From: Ectopseudomonas chengduensis
GTDB taxonomy: Bacteria; Pseudomonadota; Gammaproteobacteria; Pseudomonadales; Pseudomonadaceae
Direction: 5' to 3'
Assembly: GCF_900102635.1 (NCBI RefSeq)
Contig: NZ_FMZQ01000021.1
Span: 1 to 64,000 of the forward strand
Length of the DNA stretch: 64,000 bases
Made by a program: the position numbers and the translations under genes. The notes below the pieces were generated by a model that ran no database searches, was not told the origin of the DNA, and saw only the letters and a program-made list of their open reading frames with translations. This document shows, piece after piece, positions 1 to 8,460 of this stretch (within the stretch, counting starts at the first letter, position 1; each line of letters starts with the position of its first letter).

Positions 1-3
1 CGC

Positions 4-31
4 ATTCTACAGCAGCCTCTCTATCTGTCAA
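4..31 (-). promoter_or_regulatory. rRNA-type promoter, most downstream of four tandem copies
   Basis: On the minus strand TTGACA is followed by a 16-base spacer and TAGAAT, then the GC-rich discriminator GCG. A-rich sequence lies upstream of the -35 box (bases 32-60), as expected for an UP element. The 16-base spacer and GC discriminator are typical of stringently controlled stable-RNA promoters. Confidence 0.8.
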
Positions 32-121
32 GCTGTTTTTCGATTTTGTTTCCGGAGAAACTTCTTTCTACTCAACCACTTGCGCCTTCGATCAGAACTT
101 CTTCTCTCCAGCGGGAGGCGC

Positions 122-149
122 ATTCTACAGCGTTCAAAACCGCTGTCAA
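122..149 (-). promoter_or_regulatory. rRNA-type promoter, second tandem copy
   Basis: The minus strand reads TTGACA, a 16-base spacer, TAGAAT and then GCGCC. The core hexamers and spacer length equal those of the copy at 4-31. The sequence around it matches the layout of known Pseudomonas rrn promoters. Confidence 0.8.
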
Positions 150-228
150 CCACCTCTTTCAAACCGCTTTCGATCCATTCGACCGAACCACCAACAGGAT
201 CAAACCACCACCCTATCGACCGGCACGC

Positions 229-256
229 ATTCTACACGCCAGATCCAGCTTTGCAA
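229..256 (-). promoter_or_regulatory. rRNA-type promoter, third tandem copy with weaker -35
   Basis: The minus strand reads TTGCAA, a 16-base spacer, TAGAAT and GCG. The -35 box departs from consensus at one position (C for A at position 4) and ends in A. The upstream 30 bases are AT-rich and could act as an UP element. Confidence 0.65.
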
Positions 257-321
257 GCCCTTCATTCAACTTAACTTATTGATTAACAAGAAGTTTTTGA
301 AGCGCTTCATCGCTGAAGTGG

Positions 322-350
322 CGCGCATTCTACCGCCAGCAGAATGCGCG
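322..350. repeat. 10-bp perfect inverted repeat overlapping the distal rRNA-type promoter
   Basis: Bases 322-331 and 341-350 are perfect reverse complements with a 9-base loop. In the leftward tyrS transcript this would fold into a stable hairpin about 20 bases after the stop codon. No U-tract follows, so an intrinsic terminator is doubtful. The arms contain the -10 box of the promoter and a second partial copy of it. Confidence 0.6.
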
Positions 351-354
351 TCAA
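327..354 (-). promoter_or_regulatory. rRNA-type promoter, most upstream copy, abutting tyrS stop
   Basis: The minus strand reads TTGACG, a 16-base spacer, TAGAAT and GCGC. The A-rich stretch upstream of the -35 box runs into the tyrS stop codon at 373-375. The -10 region is also one arm of an inverted repeat (322-350). Confidence 0.65.
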
Positions 355-372
355 GCTTATTTTGCAGTTTTG

Positions 373-1572
373 TTACTCGGCCTTGAGCGTGATGCGCGCA
401 AAGGCCTTCTTGCCGGCCTGACAGACATGGGTCGAACCCACCTTGAACAGGAAAGTGCGGTCAACCACCTCACCATCGACGCGCACGCCACCCGAACCCA
501 GCAGATCGCGAGCCACGGCAGCATTCTTAACCAGGCCTGCTTTATTAAGGACGGACGAGATCGGCATATCTTCAACCGAGGCCAACTCAACCTCAGGCAG
601 ATCTTCCGGCAGCTCGCCATCCTTCATGCGATTGCCAGCGGAGCGGTGCGCAGTGGCCGCAGCCTCTTCACCGTGAAAGCGCGCCACGAGCTCTTCGGCC
701 AGCTTGATCTTGATGTCACGTGGATTGGCGCCCTGCTCAACATCACGTTTGAACCGCTCGATCTCTTCCATGGAGCGGAAGCTGAGCAGTTCGAAGTAAC
801 GCCACATCAGCGCATCAGGCATGGACACGAGCTTGTTGTACATCACGCCCGGCGCCTCCTGGATGCCGACGTAATTGCCCAGCGACTTGGACATCTTCTT
901 CACGCCATCAAGACCTTCCAGCAACGGCATGGTGACGATGCACTGCGATTCCTGGCCATAGGCGCGCTGCAACTCGCGCCCCATCAGCAGGTTGAATTTC
1001 TGGTCGGTACCGCCCAGCTCGACATCGGCCTTCAGTGCTACGGAATCGTAGCCTTGCACCAGCGGGTAGAGAAACTCATGAATGGCGATCGGCTGGTTGC
1101 CGGTGTAGCGCTTGTCGAAATCATCGCGCTCGAGCATGCGCGCCACGGTGTACTGCGAAGCCAGACGAATGAAGTCAGCGGGCTTGAGCTGATCCATCCA
1201 GGTGGAGTTGAACGCCACCTCGGTCCTGACCGGATCGAGAGTCTTGAACACCTGCTGTTTATAGGTCTCAGCATTATCCAGAACCTGCTGACGGGTCAGC
1301 GGCGGACGAGTAGCGCTCTTGCCGCTGGGGTCACCGATCATTCCGGTAAAGTCCCCGATCAGAAAGATCACCTGGTGACCGAGCTCCTGAAACTGACGCA
1401 GCTTATTAATGAGCACGGTGTGACCGAGATGCAGATCAGGCGCGGTAGGGTCGAAACCCGCCTTGATCCGCAGCGGCTGACCACGCTTGAGCTTTTCGAC
1501 CAGCTCAGCCTCAACCAGAACCTCTTCTGCACCGCGCTTGATCAGCGCCAGCTGCTCTTCGACCGACTTCAT
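373..1572 (-). CDS. tyrS: Tyrosyl-tRNA synthetase, TyrZ type
   Basis: The product (399 aa) charges tRNA-Tyr with tyrosine in the cytoplasm. It has the class I signature in the form HLGH near residue 42, the KMSKS loop (KKMSKS) near residue 228, and a C-terminal S4 RNA-binding domain over about the last 65 residues. This length and layout fit the TyrRS-Z type of P. aeruginosa rather than the longer TyrS type. The ATG at 1572 was chosen because it gives the usual 399 residues beginning MKSVEEQ; an in-frame TTG at 1611 would add 13 residues of no family character. It is divergent from the M23 peptidase gene and points toward the rRNA-type promoters. Confidence 0.95.
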   Translation of the reverse strand: MKSVEEQLALIKRGAEEVLVEAELVEKLKRGQPLRIKAGFDPTAPDLHLGHTVLINKLRQFQELGHQVIFLIGDFTGMIGDPSGKSATRPPLTRQQVLDNAETYKQQVFKTLDPVRTEVAFNSTWMDQLKPADFIRLASQYTVARMLERDDFDKRYTGNQPIAIHEFLYPLVQGYDSVALKADVELGGTDQKFNLLMGRELQRAYGQESQCIVTMPLLEGLDGVKKMSKSLGNYVGIQEAPGVMYNKLVSMPDALMWRYFELLSFRSMEEIERFKRDVEQGANPRDIKIKLAEELVARFHGEEAAATAHRSAGNRMKDGELPEDLPEVELASVEDMPISSVLNKAGLVKNAAVARDLLGSGGVRVDGEVVDRTFLFKVGSTHVCQAGKKAFARITLKAE

Positions 1573-1686
1573 GACAGAACCCGCAACCACTGGAAATTGA
1601 AAGGGAACCAACCATACAAGATCGCGGACTAATTACAAGTTTTGCCCAGGGTAAGCGCCCTGAGCGTCCGTTCGGCATGTCAAGGG

Positions 1687-1715
1687 TTGCCCCAAGCCGA
1701 TTTTGGTTATATTTT
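1687..1715 (+). promoter_or_regulatory. Possible promoter for the M23 peptidase gene
   Basis: TTGCCC is followed 17 bases later by TATTTT, in an AT-rich patch that stands out from the surrounding GC-rich DNA. It lies about 40 bases upstream of the ATG at 1754. Overlapping alternatives for the -10 box exist (TATATT at 1708, TATACA at 1715), so the exact assignment is uncertain. Confidence 0.3.
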
Positions 1716-1753
1716 ATACAGTTAATGCATATTCCAAGAAAACGCCTCACGCC

Positions 1754-3181
1754 ATGACGCAAAATATTCCTAAAGCCCCGCCCTACCCTAAAAGCCACAT
1801 CCTGGCTGCTAGCGGTGTAGCTGCGCTGCTGAGCCTGGCTCTGCTGGTGTTTCCTTCGCGTGAAGTCGAAGCGCAGAAAACCTTTCTCGACCTGGATCTC
1901 GGTAACGATACCGAGCAGGTGCTGCAGGAAAAGGACGACCTCCGAGCGGGACTGCCAGTGCCTGGCGCCGCTTCGCCCTTCGCAAAGATCGAGCAGAGCG
2001 CGAACACCGCAGACAACAGCGCAGAAGACGCTGACGAAGATCTCCTAGAAACAGCCGACACAACTCCTCCTTCCGACCCCAACCACCACAACATCACGGT
2101 CAGTAATGGCGATACGCTTTCTACCGTGTTCGCCAAGGTCGGTCTGAACGCCAATGATCTGCATGAAGCGCTCAATAGCAGCAAGGACGCCAAGCAGTTC
2201 AGCCGTCTCAAAGTTGGCCAGGTGCTGGACTTCGAACTGAACGAAGACGGCAAGTTGAAGAGTCTGCAGAGCAAGCTCAGCGATCTGGAAACCATTCGCC
2301 TCAGCCGTACCGACAAAGGCTTCGATTTCCAGCGCGATCAGGTCAAGCCTGAGGTGGTCACCGCATACAGCCGCGGCGTGATCAACAGCTCGCTGTTCCT
2401 TTCCGCCAAGCGTGCGGGCCTGTCTCATAGCCTGACCATGGACCTGGCCAACGTGTTTGGCTACGACATCGACTTCGCCATGGATATTCGCGAAGGCGAC
2501 GAGTTCGAGGTCATCTATGAAGAGAAGGTGGTGAACGGCAAGCGTGTCGGCACCGGCAACATTCTCTCGGCACGCTTCACCAACCGCGGCAAGACCTATA
2601 CCGCCGTGCGCTACACCAGCAAGCAAGGCACCACCAGCTACTACAATGCCGATGGCGAAAGCATGCGCAAGGCATTCATCCGCACGCCGGTGGACTTCGC
2701 TCGTATCAGCTCGCGCTTCTCCACTGGTCGCAAGCACCCGATCCTGAACAAGATCCGCGCACACAAGGGTGTCGACTATGCTGCGCCACGTGGCACGCCG
2801 ATCAAGGCGGCCGGTGACGGTCGCGTGACGCTGGCAGGTCGTAACGGTGGCTACGGCAATACCGTGATCATCCAGCACGGCCAGCGCTATCGCACCCTTT
2901 ACGCACACATGCAGGGTTTTGCCAAAGGTGTACGCAACGGTGCGAACGTCAAGCAAGGCCAGATCATCGGTTATATCGGTACTACCGGACTCTCCACCGG
3001 CCCGCACCTGCACTATGAGTTTCAGGTCAACGGCGTACACGTCGACCCGCTCAGCCAGAAGCTGCCGATGGCCGACCCGATTGCAGCGAGCGAGAAGCAA
3101 CGCTTCATGCAACTGAGCAAGCCGCTGATGGCACGCATGGACCAGGAAAAGGCCACCATGCTAGCCGCCAACCAGCAGTAA
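1754..3181 (+). CDS. M23 family peptidoglycan endopeptidase, MepM-like
   Basis: A 475-aa envelope protein. An N-terminal cytoplasmic tail is followed by a single hydrophobic segment (about residues 16-35), a LysM/OapA-like region (about 115-175), and a C-terminal M23 domain. The zinc ligands are visible in HKGVDYAAPRG and in GPHLHYEF. Such enzymes cut peptide cross-links in peptidoglycan to allow wall growth. The ATG at 1754 (MTQNIPK) puts the membrane segment near the N-terminus; an in-frame upstream start at 1703 adds 17 unlikely residues. Only three bases separate it from anmK, a wall-recycling gene, so the two probably share a transcript. Confidence 0.9.
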   Translation: MTQNIPKAPPYPKSHILAASGVAALLSLALLVFPSREVEAQKTFLDLDLGNDTEQVLQEKDDLRAGLPVPGAASPFAKIEQSANTADNSAEDADEDLLETADTTPPSDPNHHNITVSNGDTLSTVFAKVGLNANDLHEALNSSKDAKQFSRLKVGQVLDFELNEDGKLKSLQSKLSDLETIRLSRTDKGFDFQRDQVKPEVVTAYSRGVINSSLFLSAKRAGLSHSLTMDLANVFGYDIDFAMDIREGDEFEVIYEEKVVNGKRVGTGNILSARFTNRGKTYTAVRYTSKQGTTSYYNADGESMRKAFIRTPVDFARISSRFSTGRKHPILNKIRAHKGVDYAAPRGTPIKAAGDGRVTLAGRNGGYGNTVIIQHGQRYRTLYAHMQGFAKGVRNGANVKQGQIIGYIGTTGLSTGPHLHYEFQVNGVHVDPLSQKLPMADPIAASEKQRFMQLSKPLMARMDQEKATMLAANQQ

Positions 3182-3184
3182 GCC

Positions 3185-4276
3185 GTGCCCCTCTATATTG
3201 GCGTGATGTCCGGCACCAGCCTGGATGGGCTGGACATCGCGCTGATCGATCAGGATCAGCGCCCTCACCTGCTCGCCACCCTCTATCGCCCCATGCCAGA
3301 ACAGCTGCATAGCGACCTGCTGGCGCTGTGCACCTCGGGCGATGATGAACTGGCGCGCGCGGCCATTGCAGAACAGCGCTGGGTCGAACTGGCCGCTGCC
3401 GCTATCAACGAACTCCTGCAGCAACAGAACCTGACCGCGCAGCAGATTCGCGCCATCGGTAGTCATGGCCAGACAGTGCGCCATGAACCGGCGCGCGGCT
3501 TCACCATCCAGATTGGCAACCCGGCATTGCTGGCCGAGCTTACGGGCATTTGCGTGGTCGCAGACTTTCGCCGCCGCGATGTGGCCGCCGGTGGTCAAGG
3601 GGCCCCCCTGGTCCCGGCTTTCCACCATGATCTGTTCGGCAATAGCCAGCGGCAGGTTGCCGTGCTCAATGTCGGCGGTTTCAGTAACCTCAGCCTGCTT
3701 TCACCCGGCCAGGAGGTTCTGGGATTCGACAGCGGCCCTGGCAACGTTCTGCTCGACGCCTGGATTCAGCATTGCCAGGGCCTCGCCTATGACCGTGATG
3801 GTGCCTGGGGAGCCAGCGGTACCGTACACCCGGAGCTATTGAAACGGCTGCTGGGCGATCCCTTCTTCGCCACCCGAGGACCGAAGAGTACCGGTCGCGA
3901 GCTGTTCAATCTCGACTGGTTGCTTGGCCATCTGCAAGCATTGCCACAGTTGGCCGGCGAAGACGTTCAGGCGACCCTGGTAGAACTCACCGCGCGCAGT
4001 GTCGTCAGCGCCTTGCGCAACGCGCAAGCCCACACGGACGTTCTGCTGGTGTGTGGCGGCGGCGCTCACAACGCTTGCCTGATGAAGCGCCTGAGCGAGA
4101 TGCTGGCAGGAACCGAGGTCAGCAGCACCGCGACTGAGGGCGTAGACCCGGACTGGGTCGAAGCCATGGCCTTCGCCTGGCTGGCACATTGCGCACTTGA
4201 AGGCATTGCTGGCAATCGACCGAGCGTGACTGGCGCCAAAGGCCTGCGCGTGCTCGGCGCCATCTACCCGGCCTGA
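3185..4276 (+). CDS. anmK: Anhydro-N-acetylmuramic acid kinase
   Basis: AnmK (363 aa) phosphorylates 1,6-anhydro-MurNAc to MurNAc-6-phosphate during cell-wall recycling. The N-terminal SGTSLDGLD phosphate-binding motif and the internal GSHGQT and DFRRRDVAAGGQGAP stretches identify the family, and the length is typical. Translation starts at a GTG three bases after the upstream peptidase stop codon, which suggests coupling. Together with murU and amgK at 37-39 kb it gives the window two separate muramic-acid salvage steps. Confidence 0.95.
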   Translation: MPLYIGVMSGTSLDGLDIALIDQDQRPHLLATLYRPMPEQLHSDLLALCTSGDDELARAAIAEQRWVELAAAAINELLQQQNLTAQQIRAIGSHGQTVRHEPARGFTIQIGNPALLAELTGICVVADFRRRDVAAGGQGAPLVPAFHHDLFGNSQRQVAVLNVGGFSNLSLLSPGQEVLGFDSGPGNVLLDAWIQHCQGLAYDRDGAWGASGTVHPELLKRLLGDPFFATRGPKSTGRELFNLDWLLGHLQALPQLAGEDVQATLVELTARSVVSALRNAQAHTDVLLVCGGGAHNACLMKRLSEMLAGTEVSSTATEGVDPDWVEAMAFAWLAHCALEGIAGNRPSVTGAKGLRVLGAIYPA

Positions 4277-4284
4277 AAACGACA

Positions 4285-4307
4285 ACGCCGCGCATCGAGC
4301 GCGGCGT
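4285..4307. terminator. Bidirectional terminator between anmK and erpA
   Basis: A 9-bp GC-rich stem (4285-4293 with 4299-4307) and 5-base loop lie between convergent genes. The minus-strand side is followed by a short T-run (TGTCGTTTT), so it best serves the erpA operon. Confidence 0.7.
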
Positions 4308-4326
4308 CTGTCATCAGGCAAAGCAT

Positions 4327-4677
4327 TCAGATCGAGAAGGACGACCCGCAACCACAGGTAGTGGTGGCATTGGGGTTCTTGATCACGAAACGCGAACCTT
4401 CCAGCCCTTCCTGATAGTCGACCTCCGAACCTGCCAGATACTGGAAGCTCATGGCATCGACCACCAGACTCACGCCTTCACGCTCGACAATGGTGTCGTC
4501 CTCGGCCACGTCCTCATCGAAGGTAAAGCCGTACTGAAAGCCCGAGCAGCCGCCGCCCGTGACGAACACGCGCAGCTTCAAGCGCGGATTGCCCTCTTCA
4601 TCGACCAGGTTCTTCACCTTGCTGGCCGCGCCTTGGGTAAAGTGCAAGGGGGCAGGGGTGAAGGTTTCGACGCTCAT
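4327..4677 (-). CDS. erpA: Iron-sulfur cluster insertion protein ErpA
   Basis: An A-type Fe-S carrier of 116 aa that delivers clusters to apo-proteins. The three conserved cysteines are present in GGGCSGFQYGF and at the C-terminal CGCGSSF. The ATG at 4677 follows a GGGAG ribosome binding site and gives the usual family length; an upstream in-frame start at 4749 would add 24 residues without similarity. It is the last gene of a leftward group argC, DUF6776, bactofilin, erpA, with 72 bases between bactofilin and erpA. Confidence 0.95.
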   Translation of the reverse strand: MSVETFTPAPLHFTQGAASKVKNLVDEEGNPRLKLRVFVTGGGCSGFQYGFTFDEDVAEDDTIVEREGVSLVVDAMSFQYLAGSEVDYQEGLEGSRFVIKNPNATTTCGCGSSFSI

Positions 4678-4749
4678 GCTGGACTCCCGGCGCCATGCGC
4701 CATACTGCTTTGGGCATGCATTATCCGCTTGCCCGACGAAATTGGTCAA

Positions 4750-5160
4750 CTATTGCTCGATTTCCAGCGTAGCGGGAAGCTCGAGTGGCCGCTCACCATC
4801 CTTGAGGTGGCAAAGGCGCCCCTCGATCTGCGCCCCCATGGCCATCTCCATCAGGCCGTAGTGCAGGTTACCGCGAACCCGGGAGCGTGAACCCAGCTCA
4901 AGATGGCCGCTGGCGAACACATCACCACTCACCTCTCCATCGATCACTATATGGGGTGCACGTATCTCACCTTCAACCAGACCGCCTGCACTCACGCGCA
5001 CCAGCCCTTCGGTAGCCAACAGATTACCGGTGACCCGACCATCCACTTGCACCGCGCCCTGAAAGCGCATGTCGCCTACCAGCTCGGCGCCAGCGGCAAT
5101 CAGACTGGTCTTACCGCTGAAGCGCTGCAAGTCGGGTTTGGTCTTGTCTTTACTCCACAT
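4750..5160 (-). CDS. Bactofilin family polymer-forming protein
   Basis: A 136-aa protein dominated by a repetitive beta-helix core (about residues 18-115) with recurring G-x-V-x-G turns such as VDGRVTGN and IDGEVSGDV. These are characteristic of bactofilins (DUF583), cytoskeletal proteins that polymerise without nucleotide and often localise wall enzymes. Short charged tails flank the core. Its start overlaps the end of the DUF6776 gene by 11 bases, so the two are translationally coupled. Confidence 0.9.
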   Translation of the reverse strand: MWSKDKTKPDLQRFSGKTSLIAAGAELVGDMRFQGAVQVDGRVTGNLLATEGLVRVSAGGLVEGEIRAPHIVIDGEVSGDVFASGHLELGSRSRVRGNLHYGLMEMAMGAQIEGRLCHLKDGERPLELPATLEIEQ

Positions 5161-5893
5161 GGGTGGCTATCGCTCCTGATTTTATCCATTCGAATGTACG
5201 GCTCAGCGGCTTGTCGCCCTCGACCTCCGCCTGAACCTTGACCTGACGCGGCTCAAAGCCCTCAGGTAGTTGTAGCTCGCCGAAACGACCCGCTTCGGGG
5301 AAGGACTGGAAGTGTTTGAAAGAGAAGGCAATGCTGCTCTCGCTGACCTCGTCGGACAGCGCCGCCAGCTCCAAAGTGGCCGGCTTACCGTCCTGCAGTC
5401 CTTCGACCGTGATACGCAAACGCCCCTGCAATGCCTCATCACTGGCACCGACTCGGCTCATCAGCAATTTGTAGCGAAATCGCTGCGGCGCGTCCGTGGC
5501 TTGCAGCTCAAAGGCGCGAATGCGAATGCCTTCACGACGACTGGCAGGTGCCAACACGCCTTTATAGAAGGCCAGATCCTGCTGCTGCTTGAAGATCTGC
5601 TCCTCCAGCAGTTTGATGGTGCGGCGATTCTGCTCCATGGCCTGCTGAGTGACCTTGTCGCTACTGCCGACCACAGCCAGGCGCTGGCGCAACAGCTCCA
5701 GTTCCTGCTCCTGTTCGGCAACACGGGTCAGCAGTGCATGCGTATCCTCGGGCGTCTGCTGAGGCTGCACCTGTGGCCAGTACCATCCCAGGGCAAAGGC
5801 CGCCGGTACGGCGAGCACCAGCAGCAGTTGCAGCCAACGGCGTCTGCGCTCACGACGCGGATCGCTGAGGCGGACCTCCCAGCCCGGTATCAC
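5150..5893 (-). CDS. DUF6776 family membrane-anchored protein
   Basis: A 247-aa protein with an arginine-rich cytoplasmic start, one transmembrane helix (about residues 18-38), a predicted coiled coil (about 55-110, rich in E, Q and L), and a soluble C-terminal domain. This matches the DUF6776 family found beside bactofilin genes in pseudomonads; its function is not known. The GTG at 5893 overlaps the argC stop codon (GTGA arrangement), a common sign of translational coupling. Its position suggests a role with the bactofilin at the cell envelope, which is inference. Confidence 0.75.
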   Translation of the reverse strand: MIPGWEVRLSDPRRERRRRWLQLLLVLAVPAAFALGWYWPQVQPQQTPEDTHALLTRVAEQEQELELLRQRLAVVGSSDKVTQQAMEQNRRTIKLLEEQIFKQQQDLAFYKGVLAPASRREGIRIRAFELQATDAPQRFRYKLLMSRVGASDEALQGRLRITVEGLQDGKPATLELAALSDEVSESSIAFSFKHFQSFPEAGRFGELQLPEGFEPRQVKVQAEVEGDKPLSRTFEWIKSGAIATHVE

Positions 5894-6924
5894 GGCAGCA
5901 GGGCCGCGTGCGACAGGCCAAGACGCTCGTCGAGACCGAAGAGGATGTTCATGTTCTGCACCGCCTGGCCGGAGGCCCCCTTGACCAGGTTGTCGATCAC
6001 CGAGAGCACCACCACCAGTTCGCCGCCCTGAGGACGGTGCACGGCGATGCGGCAAACGTTGCCTCCGCGCACACTGCGGGTTTCCGGATGGCTACCCGCG
6101 GGCATCACATCGACGAAAGGCTCGCCGGCGTAACGCTTCTCGAACAGTGCCTGCAGATCGACCGAGGTATCGGCCACGCGCGCATACAGGGTCGCGTGAA
6201 TGCCACGAATCATCGGCGTCAGGTGTGGCACGAAGGTAAGGCCGACATCGCTACCTGCTGCCTGGCGCAGCCCCTGGCGAATTTCCGGCAGGTGGCGGTG
6301 GCCCTTGACCGAGTAGGCTTTCATGCTCTCGCCGGCCTCACAGAACAGTGAACCAACGCTGGCGCCACGACCGGCACCGCTGACACCGCTCTTGCAATCG
6401 GCGATCAGGCTGCTGGCATCCGCCAGCCCGGCTTCGAGCAGCGGGATCAGCCCCAGCTGAGTAGCGGTCGGGTAGCAGCCGGGTACGGCGATCAGGCGCG
6501 CAGTCTTGATTGCCTCACGATTGACCTCGGGCAGACCATACACCGCCTCGCTCAGCAGCTCGGGGGCGCCGTGCGGCTGGCCGTACCACTTGGCCCACTC
6601 CTCGGCGTCCTGCAGACGGAAGTCCGCGGAGAGGTCGATCACTCGCGTGCCCGCAGCGAGCAACTCACCAGCCAGCGCATGGGCCACGCCGTGCGGGGTG
6701 GCGAAGAACACCACATCACAGGCGCCCAGGGTGGCGACATCCGGCACGCTGAACGCGAGTTCGGGGTAGTGGCCGCGCAGATTGGGGTACATCTCGTCGA
6801 CGCGCAGGCCGGCCTCGGAACGGGAAGTGATCACGGTCACCTCTGCCTGCGGGTGTTGCGCCAGCAGACGCAGCAATTCGACACCTGTGTAGCCCGTGCC
6901 GCCGACGATACCGACCTTGATCAT
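5890..6924 (-). CDS. argC: N-acetyl-gamma-glutamyl-phosphate reductase
   Basis: ArgC (344 aa) reduces N-acetyl-glutamyl-5-phosphate with NADPH in arginine synthesis. The nucleotide-binding GGTGYTG motif is near the N-terminus, and the catalytic cysteine lies in PGCYPTA (about residue 149). The ATG at 6924 (MIKVGIVGGTG) matches the usual family start; an upstream in-frame start at 6990 adds 22 unsupported residues. It leads the leftward operon and is divergent from hemJ. Confidence 0.95.
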   Translation of the reverse strand: MIKVGIVGGTGYTGVELLRLLAQHPQAEVTVITSRSEAGLRVDEMYPNLRGHYPELAFSVPDVATLGACDVVFFATPHGVAHALAGELLAAGTRVIDLSADFRLQDAEEWAKWYGQPHGAPELLSEAVYGLPEVNREAIKTARLIAVPGCYPTATQLGLIPLLEAGLADASSLIADCKSGVSGAGRGASVGSLFCEAGESMKAYSVKGHRHLPEIRQGLRQAAGSDVGLTFVPHLTPMIRGIHATLYARVADTSVDLQALFEKRYAGEPFVDVMPAGSHPETRSVRGGNVCRIAVHRPQGGELVVVLSVIDNLVKGASGQAVQNMNILFGLDERLGLSHAALLP

Positions 6925-7058
6925 CACATGCCCCTTTGCAAAAGCCATTGGAAAGTTGCCGATGATAAAGCCGCATCGGCCAAGCTCCAACCGCGGAGGT
7001 GACGCAGACCGTCAGCTGCCTCTACTATCGAGGCCATTTTTCAGCGCGGGAAGCGAAA

Positions 7059-7487
7059 ATGCTCTATCTCTGGCTCAAGGCTCTGCACATCATCGCCATG
7101 GTCTGCTGGTTCGCCGGCCTGTTCTATCTGCCGCGTCTGTTCGTCTATCACGCCATGAGCAGCGACGCCGCCAGCCACGAACGCTTCTGCATCATGGAGC
7201 GCAAGCTGTATCGCGGCATCATGATCCCCTCGATGATCGCCACGCTGGGCCTGGGCATCTGGTTACTCAGTCTCAATTCGGCGTACTACTTCACACAAGG
7301 CTGGATGCACGCCAAGCTCACGCTGGTAGTGGCGCTGGTGATCTATCACCACCTCTGCGGTGCTCAGCTCAAGCGCTTTGCCCGCGGCGAGAACAGCCGC
7401 AGTCACGTGTTCTATCGTTGGTTCAATGAAGCGCCGGTGCTGGCCCTGCTGGGCATCGTCATTCTGGTCGTCGTTCGCCCCTTCTGA
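7059..7487 (+). CDS. hemJ: Protoporphyrinogen IX oxidase HemJ
   Basis: A 142-aa protein with four predicted transmembrane helices. It belongs to the HemJ (formerly UPF0093) family, which oxidises protoporphyrinogen IX to protoporphyrin IX in heme synthesis in many gammaproteobacteria. The early histidine in the KALHII segment and the RLFVYH segment fit the conserved heme/substrate region. The ATG at 7059 follows a GGGAAG ribosome binding site. It is ten bases upstream of the nitronate monooxygenase gene and probably co-transcribed with it. Confidence 0.9.
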   Translation: MLYLWLKALHIIAMVCWFAGLFYLPRLFVYHAMSSDAASHERFCIMERKLYRGIMIPSMIATLGLGIWLLSLNSAYYFTQGWMHAKLTLVVALVIYHHLCGAQLKRFARGENSRSHVFYRWFNEAPVLALLGIVILVVVRPF

Positions 7488-7497
7488 GGAATTCGCC

Positions 7498-8460
7498 ATG
7501 TCTCTGCCTGCCCTGCTCGATCAACGCCTGCGCCTGCCTCTGGTCGCTGCGCCGATGTTTCTGGTGTCCAACCCGGCGCTGGTCAGTGCGTGCTGCAATA
7601 GCGGCATCGTCGGCAGCTTTCCGGCGCTGAACCAGCGCGAGAGCGCCGGTTTCGCCGCCTGGCTCGATGAGATCGAAGCCAGCCTGGCGAGCAACGCCGC
7701 GCCTTATGCCGTCAATTTGATCGTGCATAACAGCAACCCGCGCCTGCAGGCGGATCTGGCCATCTGCGTCGAACGCCGCGTGCCCATCGTCATCACCAGC
7801 CTGGGCGCGGTGAAGGAAGTGGTCGATGCGGTGCACAGCTACGGCGGCCTGGTGTTCCATGACGTGACCACCCGCCGCCATGCCGAAAAAGCTGCCGAGG
7901 CTGGCGTGGATGGCTTGATCGCCGTGGCAGCCGGCGCTGGCGGCCACGCCGGTACCTGGAGTCCCTTCGCCCTGCTGGCCGAGATTCGTCAGTTCTTCGA
8001 CAAGACCGTGTTGCTGTCCGGCTGCCTCAACCACGGCCACGAAATTCTCGCCGCGCAATTGCTCGGTGCCGACCTGGCCTATATGGGCACACGCTTCATC
8101 GCCACGACCGAGAACAACGCGTCGGCCGATTACAAGGCGATGATTCTCGAAGCGCGGGCCGCCGACATCATTCACACACCCGCCGTGTCCGGTGTACCGG
8201 CCAGCTTCATGCGCCAGAGCCTGGAACAGGCCGGCTACGACCTGAAACAGCTGCAGAACAAGGGCGATATCAACTACGGCGAGAAGCTCAAGCCGATGGA
8301 TGAAGAAGCCAAGGCCTGGAAAACCGTCTGGTCGGCCGGCCAGGGCGTCGGCGGCATCGACGATCTGCCATCGGTGCAGGAGCTGGTGTCGCGACTCGAC
8401 CACGAATATCGCGCCGCACTGACACGTAGCCAAGCGCTGGGGCAACGCTGGCCGCGATGA
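7498..8460 (+). CDS. Nitronate monooxygenase family flavoprotein
   Basis: A 320-aa TIM-barrel FMN enzyme of the 2-nitropropane dioxygenase family. These oxidise nitronates such as the toxin propionate-3-nitronate; some members have other roles. The flavin phosphate-binding glycine motif GAGGHAGT lies near residue 149. The ATG at 7498 follows a GAGGAA ribosome binding site. The stop codon overlaps the start of the next gene (ATGA), so translation of the two is coupled. Confidence 0.9.
   Translation: MSLPALLDQRLRLPLVAAPMFLVSNPALVSACCNSGIVGSFPALNQRESAGFAAWLDEIEASLASNAAPYAVNLIVHNSNPRLQADLAICVERRVPIVITSLGAVKEVVDAVHSYGGLVFHDVTTRRHAEKAAEAGVDGLIAVAAGAGGHAGTWSPFALLAEIRQFFDKTVLLSGCLNHGHEILAAQLLGADLAYMGTRFIATTENNASADYKAMILEARAADIIHTPAVSGVPASFMRQSLEQAGYDLKQLQNKGDINYGEKLKPMDEEAKAWKTVWSAGQGVGGIDDLPSVQELVSRLDHEYRAALTRSQALGQRWPR

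Larger units (their letters stand above)
1..372. other. Intergenic region between tyrS and an off-window rRNA operon
   Basis: This 372-base stretch has no convincing protein gene. It holds four copies of the sequence GTAGAATGCG on the minus strand, each at the -10 position of a sigma-70-type promoter, spaced about 100 to 120 bases apart. In P. aeruginosa the type-2 tyrosyl-tRNA synthetase gene lies directly before an rRNA operon. Transcription here runs leftward, so the 16S gene should begin beyond base 1. The small open frames in the region show no domain or ribosome binding site. Confidence 0.8.

Noticed and set aside
1573..1611. Upstream TTG start for tyrS adding 13 residues
   Set aside because: The ATG at 1572 gives the standard 399-residue length and the extension has no family similarity.
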